Shown: positions 52,939 through 62,834 of the stretch, in pieces | Layout of the letters: each line of letters begins with the position of its first letter | Position numbering within the stretch: the first letter of the stretch is position 1 | Notes under the pieces: model-generated | The model's database searches: none | What the model was told of the DNA's origin: nothing | Seen by the model: the letters and a program-made list of their open reading frames with translations, nothing else | Translations under genes and position numbers: made by a program | Assembly (NCBI GenBank): GCA_023957215.1 | Contig: JAMLHH010000017.1 | Coordinates: forward strand, 1 to 64,000 | Direction of reading: 5' to 3' | DNA length: 64,000 bases | Source of the DNA: Chitinophagales bacterium | GTDB lineage: Bacteria; Bacteroidota; Bacteroidia; Chitinophagales; JADIYW01

Positions 52939-54168
52939 TTATTCCTGATGCTGAATTTCGTCCGTAAAATGAATACTTTTCATATCGGGTAAATAATAGG
53001 CAATGATTCCTATTAGTGGCGAAAAGGAAACTACTTTGTAGATAAAAGTAATGGAAGAATAATCCGCCCACCATCCGAGTAGTGCAGCACAAACACCGCC
53101 CATACCAAAAGCAAAACCGTAAAACAAACCTGAAACCATCCCTAATTTATGCGGTAAAAGTTCTTGCGAATAGACCAAAATTGCAGGGAAAGCAGACGCA
53201 ATGATAGTCCCCACGATAAAGACCAAGACACCTGTCCAAAATAGGTTGACATAAGGCAAAGCCAATGCAAAAGGAGCACAGCCTAATATTGATAGCCAAA
53301 TCACATATTTACGACCAATCTTATCGCCGAGATAACCACCCAAGAGCGTTCCTATTGCTACGGCTATTAAGAAGTAAAACAGGTATATATGTGCCTGATT
53401 TTCAGTGATGCCAAATTTCTCCATCGTGAAAAACTGTAGGTAACTCGTGATGCTGGCGATATAAATATATTTGGAAAAAATCAAGACCAAGAGAATCGTA
53501 ATGGCAGAGTTGACTTGTTTTTTTGTCAAATCCGGTACGTGAATGATTTTATCTTTTATTTTTTTGCTTGTCTGTACAACGAGGGAGTACCATTTTGCAA
53601 CATAAGTAAGGATAATCTGTGCTGAAATTGCCACTAAAGCTATCCAAATAATATTTCTTTGCCCATAAGGCGTGACTATCAAAGCTAATAAAACAGGACC
53701 TAATGCAGAACCGGTATTCCCTCCAATCTGAAAAATGGATTGTGCCAAACTTCTCTTACCACCGGATGAAAAGAATGCAATTCTCGAAGACTCCGGGTGA
53801 AAAATAGATGAACCTACGCCAATCAAAGATACGGAAATCAAAATCCAATGATAAGACCAGGCATAAGACAATAAAACGATACCCAAGGTACTAAAGAAAA
53901 AACCGATGATTTGTGAGTATGGCATAGGATGTTTGTCCGTATAGCGACCTACAATAGGTTGTAAAAGTGAAGAAGTTACCTGAAAACAAAAAGTAATAAT
54001 ACCTACCTGTGCAAAGCTTAAACTGTAATTACTTTTTAACATCGGCAGTGCCGTAGGAATGACAGATTGTATCAAATCATTACCCAAGTGTGAAAAACAG
54101 ATGGCAAACAAAATTCCATAATTGGTTTTGTTGGCATCATAAGTTAAAGTAGTGCTATTATTACTCAT
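52939..54168 (-). CDS. MFS transporter, fosmidomycin-resistance (Fsr) type
   Basis: A 409-residue transporter with 12 predicted helices. ICFSHLGNDLIQSVIPTALP in helix 1 and QPIVGRYTDKHPMPYSQ between helices 2 and 3 match the Fsr group of drug exporters; VGVGSSIFHPESSRIA-type sequence (here GVGSSIFHPESSRIA) is the characteristic HPE motif. The drug is unknown and no resistance claim can be made. A TAAATTTG box precedes the gene. Confidence 0.88.
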   Translation of the reverse strand: MSNNSTTLTYDANKTNYGILFAICFSHLGNDLIQSVIPTALPMLKSNYSLSFAQVGIITFCFQVTSSLLQPIVGRYTDKHPMPYSQIIGFFFSTLGIVLLSYAWSYHWILISVSLIGVGSSIFHPESSRIAFFSSGGKRSLAQSIFQIGGNTGSALGPVLLALIVTPYGQRNIIWIALVAISAQIILTYVAKWYSLVVQTSKKIKDKIIHVPDLTKKQVNSAITILLVLIFSKYIYIASITSYLQFFTMEKFGITENQAHIYLFYFLIAVAIGTLLGGYLGDKIGRKYVIWLSILGCAPFALALPYVNLFWTGVLVFIVGTIIASAFPAILVYSQELLPHKLGMVSGLFYGFAFGMGGVCAALLGWWADYSSITFIYKVVSFSPLIGIIAYYLPDMKSIHFTDEIQHQE

Positions 54169-54190
54169 CTGAATATTTGTTTTTTCTAAC

Positions 54191-54198
54191 CAAATTTA
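54191..54198 (-). promoter_or_regulatory. TAAATTTG, -7 box for the MFS gene
   Basis: An exact TAnnTTTG match on the minus strand 23 bases before the start codon. Confidence 0.5.
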
Positions 54199-54355
54199 AA
54201 ATGGAAGAAATAGTTTAAAAGACAGCACAAAAATAGAGAGAAAAGTAGATTATACTGCCAGATTAATTTTATGATAGAATTAAGTTGTGTCAAACGAAAC
54301 CTTTAAAAAAATTGACACTATTAAAATGCTTCTCGTCTTGTAGCTACAATTTTAT

Positions 54356-54363
54356 TATTTTTG
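54356..54363 (+). promoter_or_regulatory. TATTTTTG, -7 box for cca-miaA
   Basis: An exact TAnnTTTG match that ends six bases before the ATG chosen for cca. It overlaps an in-frame TTG at 54361, which therefore cannot be the start if this box is used. The message would be leaderless or nearly so. Confidence 0.5.
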
Positions 54364-54369
54364 CAGAAT

Positions 54370-55806
54370 ATGAATTTTGATTTTAAAGATCAAGAACTGA
54401 ATATTTTAAAAGCGGTATCACAAGCGGCAGATTCTCTCGGAGTGGAAGCGTATGCGGTAGGCGGTTATGTGAGAGATAAAATTTTGGACAGGACATCTAC
54501 GGATATTGATATAGTATGTGTAGGAAGCGGAATAGATTTGGCCAAAAAGACGGCTTCGCTGATTTCACCCAAAATAAAGATTGCCGTATTCAAAAATTTT
54601 GGTACAGCGATGTTTAAAGCACATCATTGGGAAGTAGAGTTTGTGGGAGCGCGCAAAGAATCTTATCGTGCAGATAGCCGTAAACCTATTGTAGAAGACG
54701 GTACTTTGCAGGACGATCAGTGGAGACGTGATTTTACGATGAATGCCTTGGCTATTAGTCTGAATAGTGAAAAGTTTGGTGAACTGTTAGACCCGTTTGA
54801 TGGAGTAAATGCCATAAAGAATAAAAAGATAGTTACTCCTTTAGACCCGACAGTTACTTTTAACGATGATCCGTTGAGGATGCTGAGAGCGATTAGATTT
54901 GCCAGCCAACTTGGTTTTGAAATCGGAGAAAACACTTTGGCTGCTATTCCACCTCTAGCAAAAAGATTAGAAATTTTATCGTTAGAAAGGATTACTACCG
55001 AGCTCAATAAAATCATCCTTTCACCCCAACCGTCCATCGGTTTTAAATTGCTTTTTGATACGCAGTTATTGCATGAGTTTTTCCCCGATATGGTCAAACT
55101 TCACGGTGTGAAAGTCATTAATAATCATCGTCATAAAGATAATTTTTACCATACTTTACAGGTTTTGGACAATGTGGCAAAAGTATCAGATGATTTGTGG
55201 TTGAGATGGGCAGCAATTTTACACGATATTGCCAAACCTGATACTCAAAAGTATGAAGAAGGACACGGCTGGACTTTTCACGGTCACGAGATTTTAGGCT
55301 CAAAAAGAGTTCCTAAAATTTTTAAAAGTTTAAAACTTCCTTTGAATGAAAAGATGAAATACGTCCAAAAATTGGTCTATCTACACTTGAGACCTATTTC
55401 ATTGACCAAAGAAAATATTACAGATTCTGCCATCAGGAGATTGATATTTGAAGCAGGTGACGATATCGAAGATTTGATGAATCTTTGCTATGCCGATATC
55501 ACTTCTAAAAATAAAACCAAGGTCAAGCTGTATAAGGAAAATTTAGAACTTGTAGTACAGAAAATCAAAGAGGTAGAAGAGCGCGACCGTGTCAGAAATT
55601 GGCAACCTTTGGTAGATGGTGATATGATTATGAATCTTTTTGATTTGAAACCGTCGAGAGAAGTAGGAGTGATAAAAAACAAATTGAAAGATGCGGTTTT
55701 GGATGGTCTGATTACTAATAATTATCAAGCATCTATAAATTTTGTCATAGAAGTAGGAGAGCGTCTCGGTCTTCAAGTGGTCAATCCTATTCAAGATAAT
55801 GTCTGA
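54370..55806 (+). CDS. cca: CCA tRNA nucleotidyltransferase with HD domain
   Basis: About 478 residues. The polymerase head has AYAVGGYVRDKIL and STDIDIVCVG (the two catalytic acids), then RRDFTMNALA and DDPLRMLRAIRFA, all hallmarks of class II tRNA nucleotidyltransferase/poly(A) polymerase. The C-terminal half has an HD phosphohydrolase site, WAAILHDIAKPDT. It builds or repairs the 3' CCA end of tRNA. The next gene, miaA, starts eight bases before its stop. Confidence 0.92.
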   Translation: MNFDFKDQELNILKAVSQAADSLGVEAYAVGGYVRDKILDRTSTDIDIVCVGSGIDLAKKTASLISPKIKIAVFKNFGTAMFKAHHWEVEFVGARKESYRADSRKPIVEDGTLQDDQWRRDFTMNALAISLNSEKFGELLDPFDGVNAIKNKKIVTPLDPTVTFNDDPLRMLRAIRFASQLGFEIGENTLAAIPPLAKRLEILSLERITTELNKIILSPQPSIGFKLLFDTQLLHEFFPDMVKLHGVKVINNHRHKDNFYHTLQVLDNVAKVSDDLWLRWAAILHDIAKPDTQKYEEGHGWTFHGHEILGSKRVPKIFKSLKLPLNEKMKYVQKLVYLHLRPISLTKENITDSAIRRLIFEAGDDIEDLMNLCYADITSKNKTKVKLYKENLELVVQKIKEVEERDRVRNWQPLVDGDMIMNLFDLKPSREVGVIKNKLKDAVLDGLITNNYQASINFVIEVGERLGLQVVNPIQDNV

Positions 55807-56716
55807 AAATAAACCTTTGTTAGTAGTGGTTGCCGGGCCGACAGCGATAGGTAAAACTCGGACTGCCATTTCTTTGGCTCAAAAACTGGATACAGAAATA
55901 CTTTCTGCCGATTCGAGACAAGTATATAAAGAGTTGGAAATAGGCGTGGGAAGACCTTCTGCAACTGAACTTCAAACTGTCAGACACCACCTCATTGCCA
56001 ATGTCAGCATCCACCAACATTATCACGCTGTGGATTTTGAAAAAGATGCTTTGCAGATTTTGGAGGAGCTGTTTCAGGTGAAAAAAATTGCAATAGTTTG
56101 CGGGGGTACAGGTTTGTACATCAAAACACTTTGTGACGGTATGGACGATATGCCGGAAATAGATATGGTGATTCGTGAAAATCTCAATCAGAAGTTTGAA
56201 AATGAAGGTATCTCATTTCTGCAAGAATTTATCGAAAAAAACGACCCTGATTTGTTAGGTCATATAGATATGATGAATCATAAAAGATTGATTCGTGCGA
56301 CTGAAATAATGATGCAGACCAGGCAAACTTACTCTTCATTTAGAAAAAAGAAAAACGTAGAAAGATCTTTTACTACTTTGCTTTTTTGTTTGTATGATGA
56401 AAGAGAAATCATTCGTGAAAATATTGCAAAAAGAGTAGGAGAGATGTTTGACAACGGCTGGTTAGAAGAATGTGAAAACTTATTTGAATACCGTCATTTA
56501 AAAGCACTTCAGACAGTCGGTTATAAAGAAATCTTTGACTATTTGGATGAAAAAGAATCTTTGGACAAAACAAAGGAACTCATCGTTACTCATACCTATC
56601 AATATGCAAAAAGACAGTTGACTTGGTTTAAGAAGGGCAAAAGATATATCTGGGTGAAACGTGTAGCCGAAATAGAACAATACTTGACTGAACATGTACA
56701 AAATTTCATTTCTTGA
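55799..56716 (+). CDS. miaA: tRNA dimethylallyltransferase
   Basis: A 305-residue enzyme that adds a dimethylallyl group to A37 of tRNAs reading UNN codons. The P-loop is VVAGPTAIGKTRTAISLA, followed by SADSRQVYKELEIGVGRPS, GGTGLYIKTLCDG and the C-terminal QTVGYKEIFDYLD and RQLTWFKK motifs. It overlaps cca upstream by eight bases and the phosphoesterase downstream by four, forming a tight tRNA-maturation unit. Confidence 0.95.
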   Translation: MSENKPLLVVVAGPTAIGKTRTAISLAQKLDTEILSADSRQVYKELEIGVGRPSATELQTVRHHLIANVSIHQHYHAVDFEKDALQILEELFQVKKIAIVCGGTGLYIKTLCDGMDDMPEIDMVIRENLNQKFENEGISFLQEFIEKNDPDLLGHIDMMNHKRLIRATEIMMQTRQTYSSFRKKKNVERSFTTLLFCLYDEREIIRENIAKRVGEMFDNGWLEECENLFEYRHLKALQTVGYKEIFDYLDEKESLDKTKELIVTHTYQYAKRQLTWFKKGKRYIWVKRVAEIEQYLTEHVQNFIS

Positions 56717-57219
56717 AAAGAATAGGACTTTTATCGGATACACATAGTTTCTTAGACATTCAACTCAAAACATTTTTTGCAGATTGCGATGAGATTTGGC
56801 ATGCCGGAGATATCGGAGATATCCAAGTAACAGATACACTTTCCACTTGGAAGCCTGTTCGTGCCGTATATGGAAATATTGATGACCATCAGGTAAGAAT
56901 TACTTTTCCTGAATATGAAATCTTAGAACTCGAAGGTATAAGAATCCTTTTAATTCATATCGCCGGTGCAATCGGTAAATACAACTCGAAAGTGAGAAGT
57001 ATTTTGAAACAAAACGGTAAAGTTGATGCTTTGATTTGTGGGCATTCACATATTCTGAAAATAAAGTTTGATGAACCATTTCAACTTTTACATATCAATC
57101 CCGGTGCAGCCGGCAAACATGGTTTTCATCAGATGCGTACAGCATTGAAGTTGGAATTGAACCAAGGGAAGATAGAAAATATGTCTTTGATAGAATTAGG
57201 TAAAAGGGGTGTACTTTAA
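56713..57219 (+). CDS. YfcE/MJ0936-type metallophosphoesterase
   Basis: A 168-residue phosphodiesterase. The metal ligands occur in GLLSDTHSFLD (DxH), WHAGDIGD (GD), VYGNIDDH (GN), LLIHIAG and LICGHSHILK (GHSH). The start is TTG, overlapping the miaA stop by four bases; translation is probably coupled. The natural phosphodiester is unknown. A strong terminator follows. Confidence 0.9.
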   Translation: MKRIGLLSDTHSFLDIQLKTFFADCDEIWHAGDIGDIQVTDTLSTWKPVRAVYGNIDDHQVRITFPEYEILELEGIRILLIHIAGAIGKYNSKVRSILKQNGKVDALICGHSHILKIKFDEPFQLLHINPGAAGKHGFHQMRTALKLELNQGKIENMSLIELGKRGVL

Positions 57220-57221
57220 AC

Positions 57222-57252
57222 AAAAAAGACTGCCTTTGCAGACAGTCTTTTC
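57222..57252 (+). terminator. Bidirectional terminator between the phosphoesterase gene and icd
   Basis: The perfect hairpin AAAAGACTG / CAGTCTTTT with a 10-base loop lies between two convergent genes, with T runs on both strands. Confidence 0.9.
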
Positions 57253-57273
57253 ATTTACTTTAGTATCTTATGA

Positions 57274-58539
57274 TTACATATTGCTAATAATCGCATCACC
57301 AAACTCAGAACATTTGAGTAGAGTGGCATTCTCCATCAATCTTTCAAAGTCATAAGTCACCGTTTTATTGATAATAGATTGCTCTACACCTTTTACAATC
57401 AAATCAGCAGCTTCTTGCCATCCCATATATTCTAACATCATCACGCCCGATAAGATAACAGAACTTGGATTGACTTTGTCTTGGTTAGCATATTTAGGAG
57501 CAGTACCGTGAGTCGCTTCAAAAATAGCCATGCCGGTGATATAGTTGATATTGGCACCCGGAGCGATACCGATACCGCCCACCATTGCGGCAAGCGCATC
57601 AGAAATATAGTCACCATTTAAGTTCAATGTTGCGATGACATCATATTCTGCCGGTCTCAAAAGAATCTGTTGTAAGAAGTTATCGGCAATTGCATCTTTG
57701 ATGATGATTTTACCTGATTCGATAGCGACTTTTTGAGCTTCGTTAGCAGCTTTTACACCATCGTCTGCGGCAATCTCATCATATTGTTGCCAAGTGAAAA
57801 CTTTGTCGCCGTATTCTCTTTCACACAAATCATAACCCCATTGTTTAAATTTACCTTCGGTAAACTTCATGATATTTCCTTTGTGTACCAAAGTGACAGA
57901 TTTTCTGTTGTGCTTAATGGCGTATTCCATAGCTGAGCGCACCAATCTTTCAGTTCCTTCAATAGAAACAGGTTTGATACCGATAGATGAAGATTTAGGG
58001 AATCTGATTTTATCTACACCCATTGTATTTAACAAGAAATCCATTACTTGGTCTGCTTCCGGTGTCCCGGTCAAATATTCTATCCCTGCGTAAATATCTT
58101 CGGTGTTTTCTCTAAAAATCACCATATCTACTTTTTCAGGTTCTTTCACCGGAGAAGGCACACCATTAAAATATCTTACCGGTCTGACACAAGCATATAA
58201 ATCCAAGATTTGTCTCAAAGCTACGTTGAGTGAACGGATACCGCCACCTACCGGAGTAGTCAAAGGACCTTTAATTGCAACAAGATATTCTTTAATGATT
58301 CCCAATGTTTCTTTTGGCAACCACTCACCGGTCAATTTGAAAGCTTTTTCACCCGTCAAAACTTCTTTCCACTCGATTTTCTTTTCGCCCTTGTAAGCTT
58401 TTTCTACTGCTGCATCAAATACTCTTACCGCTGCCGCCCAAATATCCGTACCGATACCGTCACCTTCTATAAAAGGTATGATAGGATGGTTAGGAACTTG
58501 TAGCTGACCATTTTGAATTGTTATTTTTTGTCCACTCAT
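57274..58539 (-). CDS. icd: NADP-dependent isocitrate dehydrogenase
   Basis: A 421-residue enzyme converting isocitrate to 2-oxoglutarate and CO2. [13 protein letters not shown], the substrate loop [20 protein letters not shown] (whose Ser is the phosphorylation site in E. coli), [33 protein letters not shown] and [11 protein letters not shown] are all in place. Length matches the E. coli-type enzyme. Confidence 0.96.
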   Translation of the reverse strand: MSGQKITIQNGQLQVPNHPIIPFIEGDGIGTDIWAAAVRVFDAAVEKAYKGEKKIEWKEVLTGEKAFKLTGEWLPKETLGIIKEYLVAIKGPLTTPVGGGIRSLNVALRQILDLYACVRPVRYFNGVPSPVKEPEKVDMVIFRENTEDIYAGIEYLTGTPEADQVMDFLLNTMGVDKIRFPKSSSIGIKPVSIEGTERLVRSAMEYAIKHNRKSVTLVHKGNIMKFTEGKFKQWGYDLCEREYGDKVFTWQQYDEIAADDGVKAANEAQKVAIESGKIIIKDAIADNFLQQILLRPAEYDVIATLNLNGDYISDALAAMVGGIGIAPGANINYITGMAIFEATHGTAPKYANQDKVNPSSVILSGVMMLEYMGWQEAADLIVKGVEQSIINKTVTYDFERLMENATLLKCSEFGDAIISNM

Positions 58540-58616
58540 ATATTATTTAATTTTAATAATTTAAAAAACCAACTTCATTACTTTAAACGTTAAAATTCAA
58601 GATTAGTTCATAGAAA

Positions 58617-58624
58617 CAAAAATA
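58617..58624 (-). promoter_or_regulatory. TATTTTTG, possible -7 box for icd
   Basis: A TAnnTTTG match on the minus strand about 78 bases upstream of the icd start. The 309-base spacer around it (58540-58848) is very AT-rich and shows no gene. Confidence 0.4.
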
Positions 58625-58822
58625 TAATTTAAAGTGCAGTTAATCTCTTATTTATTGAAGTTTATTTTAACTTTTTAAGACAAAATAATGAAAATGGTAA
58701 ATGTATTTACTTAGCATTTTTCTCCTATCAAGCATATCGAAGTTTTATTGTCTATAACTACAAGAATTTTTAATTTTGAGAAATTTTTATGGTTGCAAGT
58801 ATAAAAACATACTGAAAAATAT

Positions 58823-58830
58823 TATCTTTG
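58823..58830 (+). promoter_or_regulatory. TATCTTTG, -7 box for the DUF4143 AAA gene
   Basis: An exact TAnnTTTG match 18 bases before the ATG. Confidence 0.55.
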
Positions 58831-58848
58831 TGGTGATAAACGTAAGAA

Positions 58849-60060
58849 ATGATAGCAAGATCTATTTATATTGATAAAATAAAAGACTTTATAGATAAGC
58901 CTCCAATAAAGGTAATTACCGGAATTAGACGTTCCGGGAAATCTATAGTTTTGAGTTTGCTAAAAGATGAATTATTAAAAAGAGCAATTCAAAAATCTCA
59001 TATTATCTATCTAAATTTAGAAAGTTTAGCCAACATTGAATTAACAGAAGCCAAAGCGCTATACAACCATATTAAAAACAAGATAAAAACAAATGAAAAA
59101 TATTATTTGCTACTATACGAAATACAGGAAGTAGAGGCTTGGGAAAAGGCGGTTAATTCCTTTATGGTTGATTTTAATGTTGATATATATATCACTGGCT
59201 CCAACTCACATCTTTTATCTTCCGAATTGGCAACCTATCTTGCAGGTCGTTATATAGAAATCCCTATATATACTCTATCGTACAGAGAGTTTTTAAATTT
59301 CAAATCGAGCTATTTAAGTGAAAAAAATATTGAACAACCTTTTATTTATTATTTAAGATACGGAGGGTTTCCTGTCATTCACACATCTGACTATACGGAA
59401 GATACAGCTTATAAAGTAGTGTTTGATATCTATTCATCTGTCATTTTAAGAGATACCGTACAGCGATACAAAATCAGAGATGTTGAGTTATTAGAACGTG
59501 TAATAAAATATGCTTTAGACAATATTGGCAACACATTTTCAGGTAAAAATGTAGCAGATTATTTTAAAAGTCAGCAGAGAAAAGTAGATGTCAATACAGT
59601 TTATAACTATTTACATGCTTTAGAAGGAGCTTTTGTTTTTTATCGAGTGCCTAGATATGATGTTAAAGGGAAAGAAATACTTAAAACTCAAGAGAAATTT
59701 TATGTAAGCGACATTTCTATTATCTATGCTCTAATGGGGTATCGAGACAGAATCATTTCCGGAGTTTTAGAAAACATAGTCTTTTTAGAACTAAAAAGAA
59801 GAGGATATAATGTTTATGTAGGAAAATTAGATACTAAAGAAATAGATTTTATTGCAGAAAAATCAGGTGAGAAAATTTATATTCAAGTTGCTTACAAATT
59901 AGATAATCAAGAAACCGTCAATCGTGAATTTTCTACACTTTTATCTATCAAAGACCAATATCCAAAATACGTTGTAACTATGGATGAATTCTGGAAAGAC
60001 AATATAGGAGGCATTGAAAACATTTATATCAGTGACTTTTTACTAAAAGAAAAGTGGTAA
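58849..60060 (+). CDS. AAA_14 / DUF4143 ATP-binding protein with altered Walker B
   Basis: A 403-residue protein: an AAA_14 ATPase in the first half and DUF4143, with a PD-(D/E)xK-like tail, in the second. Walker A is GIRRSGKSIVL (25-35). Walker B should read LLLDEIQ but is LLLYEIQEVEAWEKAV (Tyr90, TAC). Sensor ITGSNSHLLSSELATYLAGR is normal. The C-terminal GKLDTKEIDFIAEKSGEKIY, then YIQVAYKL matches the nuclease-like end. Such genes are common, mobile-looking singletons in the phylum, of unknown function. The DNA is more AT-rich than its neighbours, suggesting transfer. Confidence 0.87.
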   Translation: MIARSIYIDKIKDFIDKPPIKVITGIRRSGKSIVLSLLKDELLKRAIQKSHIIYLNLESLANIELTEAKALYNHIKNKIKTNEKYYLLLYEIQEVEAWEKAVNSFMVDFNVDIYITGSNSHLLSSELATYLAGRYIEIPIYTLSYREFLNFKSSYLSEKNIEQPFIYYLRYGGFPVIHTSDYTEDTAYKVVFDIYSSVILRDTVQRYKIRDVELLERVIKYALDNIGNTFSGKNVADYFKSQQRKVDVNTVYNYLHALEGAFVFYRVPRYDVKGKEILKTQEKFYVSDISIIYALMGYRDRIISGVLENIVFLELKRRGYNVYVGKLDTKEIDFIAEKSGEKIYIQVAYKLDNQETVNREFSTLLSIKDQYPKYVVTMDEFWKDNIGGIENIYISDFLLKEKW

Positions 60061-60141
60061 GAAAATCAATATTGGTTTTAACAAGATTACTCTACCATCA
60101 TAAATATTATTATTATTCACATCAAGCAACAATCAAATTAC

Positions 60142-60149
60142 TATATTTG
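60142..60149 (+). promoter_or_regulatory. TATATTTG, -7 box directly before ruvB
   Basis: An exact TAnnTTTG match that ends four bases before the GTG start, implying transcription starts at or next to the start codon. Confidence 0.5.
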
Positions 60150-60153
60150 AGCT

Positions 60154-61191
60154 GTGAGTCGTAATCATACAAATTTGGATGCTGATGATGCACATCTAAA
60201 TCCGGCAGAGAAGGAAATAGAAAAAGTGCTTCGTCCACAAGCTTTAGAGCAATTTGCCGGTCAACCGCAAATCGTGGAAAATTTGTATATCTTCATTAAA
60301 GCAGCCAAACAAAGAGGTGAATCTATGGATCATGTATTACTTCACGGCCCTCCCGGATTGGGTAAAACGACTTTATCACACATCATCGCTAATGAACTGG
60401 GAAGTAGCATGAAAATCACTTCAGGTCCTGTATTGGAGAAAGCAGGTGATTTAGCAGGGATTTTAACCAGTCTCGAAGGCAATGACGTACTTTTTATAGA
60501 TGAAATTCATAGATTAAATAATACAATAGAGGAATATCTTTATAGTGCGATGGAAGATTATCGCATTGATATTATGCTCGATAGTGGTCCGAGTGCCCGT
60601 TCGGTACAACTCAATCTCAAACCTTTTACATTAGTAGGGGCAACCACGAGAAGCGGTTTACTGACAGCGCCTTTGCGTTCCAGATTTGGGATTACTTTCC
60701 GCTTGGAATATTACAAAGCGGAAGTTTTAAAAGGCATTATCAAACGTTCATCTGATATTTTAAACACTAAGATTGAAGATGATGCTGCACTTGAAATTGC
60801 CAGACGTAGCCGGGGGACACCGAGAATTGCAAACGGATTGCTCAAAAGAGTAAGAGATTTTGCACAAATCAAAGGCAATGGCATTATTGATAAAGAAATT
60901 TCGAGATATGCTTTGGAGGCATTGAATATAGATGAATATGGTTTGGATGAAATGGACAATAAGATCATTTCTACCATTATAGAAAAATTTGCTGGCGGAC
61001 CGGTTGGCTTGACGACGATTGCCACTGCGGTAGGAGAGGATCCGGGTTCTATCGAGGAAGTTTATGAACCTTATTTGATACAGGAGGGATACTTGAAACG
61101 CACGCCAAGAGGGAGAGAAGTGACCGGAAAGTCTTTCAGACATCTCGGTAAGACACCGCCAAAAGGCACGATGACTTTATTTTCCTCTTAA
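60154..61191 (+). CDS. ruvB: Holliday junction branch-migration helicase RuvB
   Basis: A 345-residue AAA+ motor that drives branch migration with RuvA. Walker A is [16 protein letters not shown], Walker B is [10 protein letters not shown], sensor 1 is [11 protein letters not shown], the arginine finger is in APLRSRFGI, and a winged helix ends the protein ([20 protein letters not shown]). The start is GTG, right after a -7 box; the conserved N-terminus begins soon after, so a later start is unlikely. Confidence 0.95.
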   Translation: MSRNHTNLDADDAHLNPAEKEIEKVLRPQALEQFAGQPQIVENLYIFIKAAKQRGESMDHVLLHGPPGLGKTTLSHIIANELGSSMKITSGPVLEKAGDLAGILTSLEGNDVLFIDEIHRLNNTIEEYLYSAMEDYRIDIMLDSGPSARSVQLNLKPFTLVGATTRSGLLTAPLRSRFGITFRLEYYKAEVLKGIIKRSSDILNTKIEDDAALEIARRSRGTPRIANGLLKRVRDFAQIKGNGIIDKEISRYALEALNIDEYGLDEMDNKIISTIIEKFAGGPVGLTTIATAVGEDPGSIEEVYEPYLIQEGYLKRTPRGREVTGKSFRHLGKTPPKGTMTLFSS

Positions 61192-61221
61192 ATCAATCTG
61201 AAATGAGAATTACGCTACAAT

Positions 61222-62457
61222 ATGTCTGAAAATAAAGCATCGTATAAAGAAGCATTGTTTTACAAAGCGTGGGGAAGACTAAAGAAAAATAAACCTGCTT
61301 TTACAAGTCTGTTTGTAATACTTTTCTGTATTCTTCTAGCCATTTTCGCACCACTGATTGCACCGGATGGAACACCCGATGCGAATGACCAAGTACTAGA
61401 ATTAGCCAATAAAAATCCGAATTTTAAAATCCAAATGCTCTTGGTTAAAAAGAGCAATGACATACCTAAAGTCAATATCTTCCAACGTATTTTACACGGG
61501 CAGGAAAATCCTTATAAGATGATTCCGGTTGTGAGCTATGATTGGAAAGGGACAGATATGATAGTACAGGAATACAAAGGTGAATTTATTCCACCGATGG
61601 AAGCAAAATATAATATTCCCGAGATACTTTTTGGTATTCCCGAATACAATAGCCGGATACAGATTTCGGGCGAAAATATTAAATTTACTGATGCAAATGG
61701 CGTGGAGGTTTCTCAAGATATCGCCATATCAAAGTCACATATTGAATCACAAAACATCCAATCGAAAAGATATTTATTGGGTACAGACAATTTCGGCCGG
61801 GATATTTTCAGCAGATTACTTTACGGTGTCAGAGTTTCCATATCGGTGGGATTTGTTGCTGTTTTTATTTCCTTGACGATAGGAATTTTCCTTGGAGCGA
61901 TTTCCGGTTACTACAAAGGTATTATTGACGATATTATCATGTGGTTTATCAATGTGATTTGGGCAGTTCCCACCATTCTTTTGGCGATGGCTTTGACCTT
62001 TGCCTTAGATGGGAGAATAGACCGATTTTGGGTGATATATATTGCGGTCGGTCTATCCATGTGGGTGGAGGTTGCGCGTATCGTCCGCGGTCAGGTAATG
62101 GGTGTTCGTGAGATGGAGTATATCCAAGCTGCCAAAGGTCTTGGATTTTCGGATTTTAGAATTATTTTCAGACACATCTTACCCAATATAATAGGACCTA
62201 TTTTGGTAATTGCCGCTGCTGATTTTGCCGCCGCCATTTTGATAGAAGCCGGTTTGAGTTTGGTGGGAATTGGTGTCCGACCGCCTATGCCGTCTTGGGG
62301 TGTGATGCTCAACGAACAACACAATTATCTGTTTATTCAGGGCAAAGCTTTTCTCGCTCTTGCACCCGGTATCGCCATCATGATTTTAGTTTTGGCATTC
62401 AACCTGTTGGGCAATGGTCTCAGAGATGCATTTGATGTCAAAGGGCAGTTGAGTTAA
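61222..62457 (+). CDS. Peptide/nickel ABC transporter permease, DppC/OppC type
   Basis: A 411-residue inner-membrane permease with six helices. The N-terminal OppC_N helix (AFTSLFVILFCILLAIFAPL) is followed by an unusually long periplasmic insert (about 50-190) before LGTDNFGRDIFSRLLYGVRVS, the conserved lead into the permease domain. The coupling motif is EYIQAAKGLGFSDFRIIFRH. The long insert is common in Bacteroidota homologues. The partner permease, ATPases and binding protein are not in the window. Confidence 0.9.
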   Translation: MSENKASYKEALFYKAWGRLKKNKPAFTSLFVILFCILLAIFAPLIAPDGTPDANDQVLELANKNPNFKIQMLLVKKSNDIPKVNIFQRILHGQENPYKMIPVVSYDWKGTDMIVQEYKGEFIPPMEAKYNIPEILFGIPEYNSRIQISGENIKFTDANGVEVSQDIAISKSHIESQNIQSKRYLLGTDNFGRDIFSRLLYGVRVSISVGFVAVFISLTIGIFLGAISGYYKGIIDDIIMWFINVIWAVPTILLAMALTFALDGRIDRFWVIYIAVGLSMWVEVARIVRGQVMGVREMEYIQAAKGLGFSDFRIIFRHILPNIIGPILVIAAADFAAAILIEAGLSLVGIGVRPPMPSWGVMLNEQHNYLFIQGKAFLALAPGIAIMILVLAFNLLGNGLRDAFDVKGQLS

Positions 62458-62834
62458 TGTGTTAATTTGCAAATTGGTTAATGTGATAATGTATTGATTA
62501 GTTCACAGTTTGACTGTCCACCGTATTGGGTAATGAAACGCTATTCTATTGTATTCTATTGAAATGCTAACTTTTATACGAAATAGATAACCTCAATATA
62601 TTTAGTAGAGCTATTGGATTATTCATTGCTAAAAATCTCAATATCATAAATATTCACATCTAAATACATTTTTTAAAATAGGTATTTATTAGGTATTATT
62701 TTAGGTAGTAACAAATACATTACGTTTGAAAATCAGTGATTTATCTACAAAGGAATTTTGTCAAAAAATTTGAATTTTTATCAAAAAGTACACAATGCCT
62801 TATCTTTGTAATTAGTCTAAATAAGATTAGAAGC
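62458..62834. other. 377-base spacer with repeat tracts and a receptor promoter
   Basis: No gene. The first 75 bases contain GTTAATTTGCAAATTGGTTA and a TTTGACTGTCCACCGT tract, both related to the dispersed repeats in the trp region, followed by two TATTCTATTG direct repeats. No riboswitch was recognised upstream of the receptor gene. Confidence 0.55.
62801..62808 (+). promoter_or_regulatory. TATCTTTG, -7 box for the TonB receptor gene
   Basis: An exact TAnnTTTG match 27 bases before the ATG. Confidence 0.55.
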
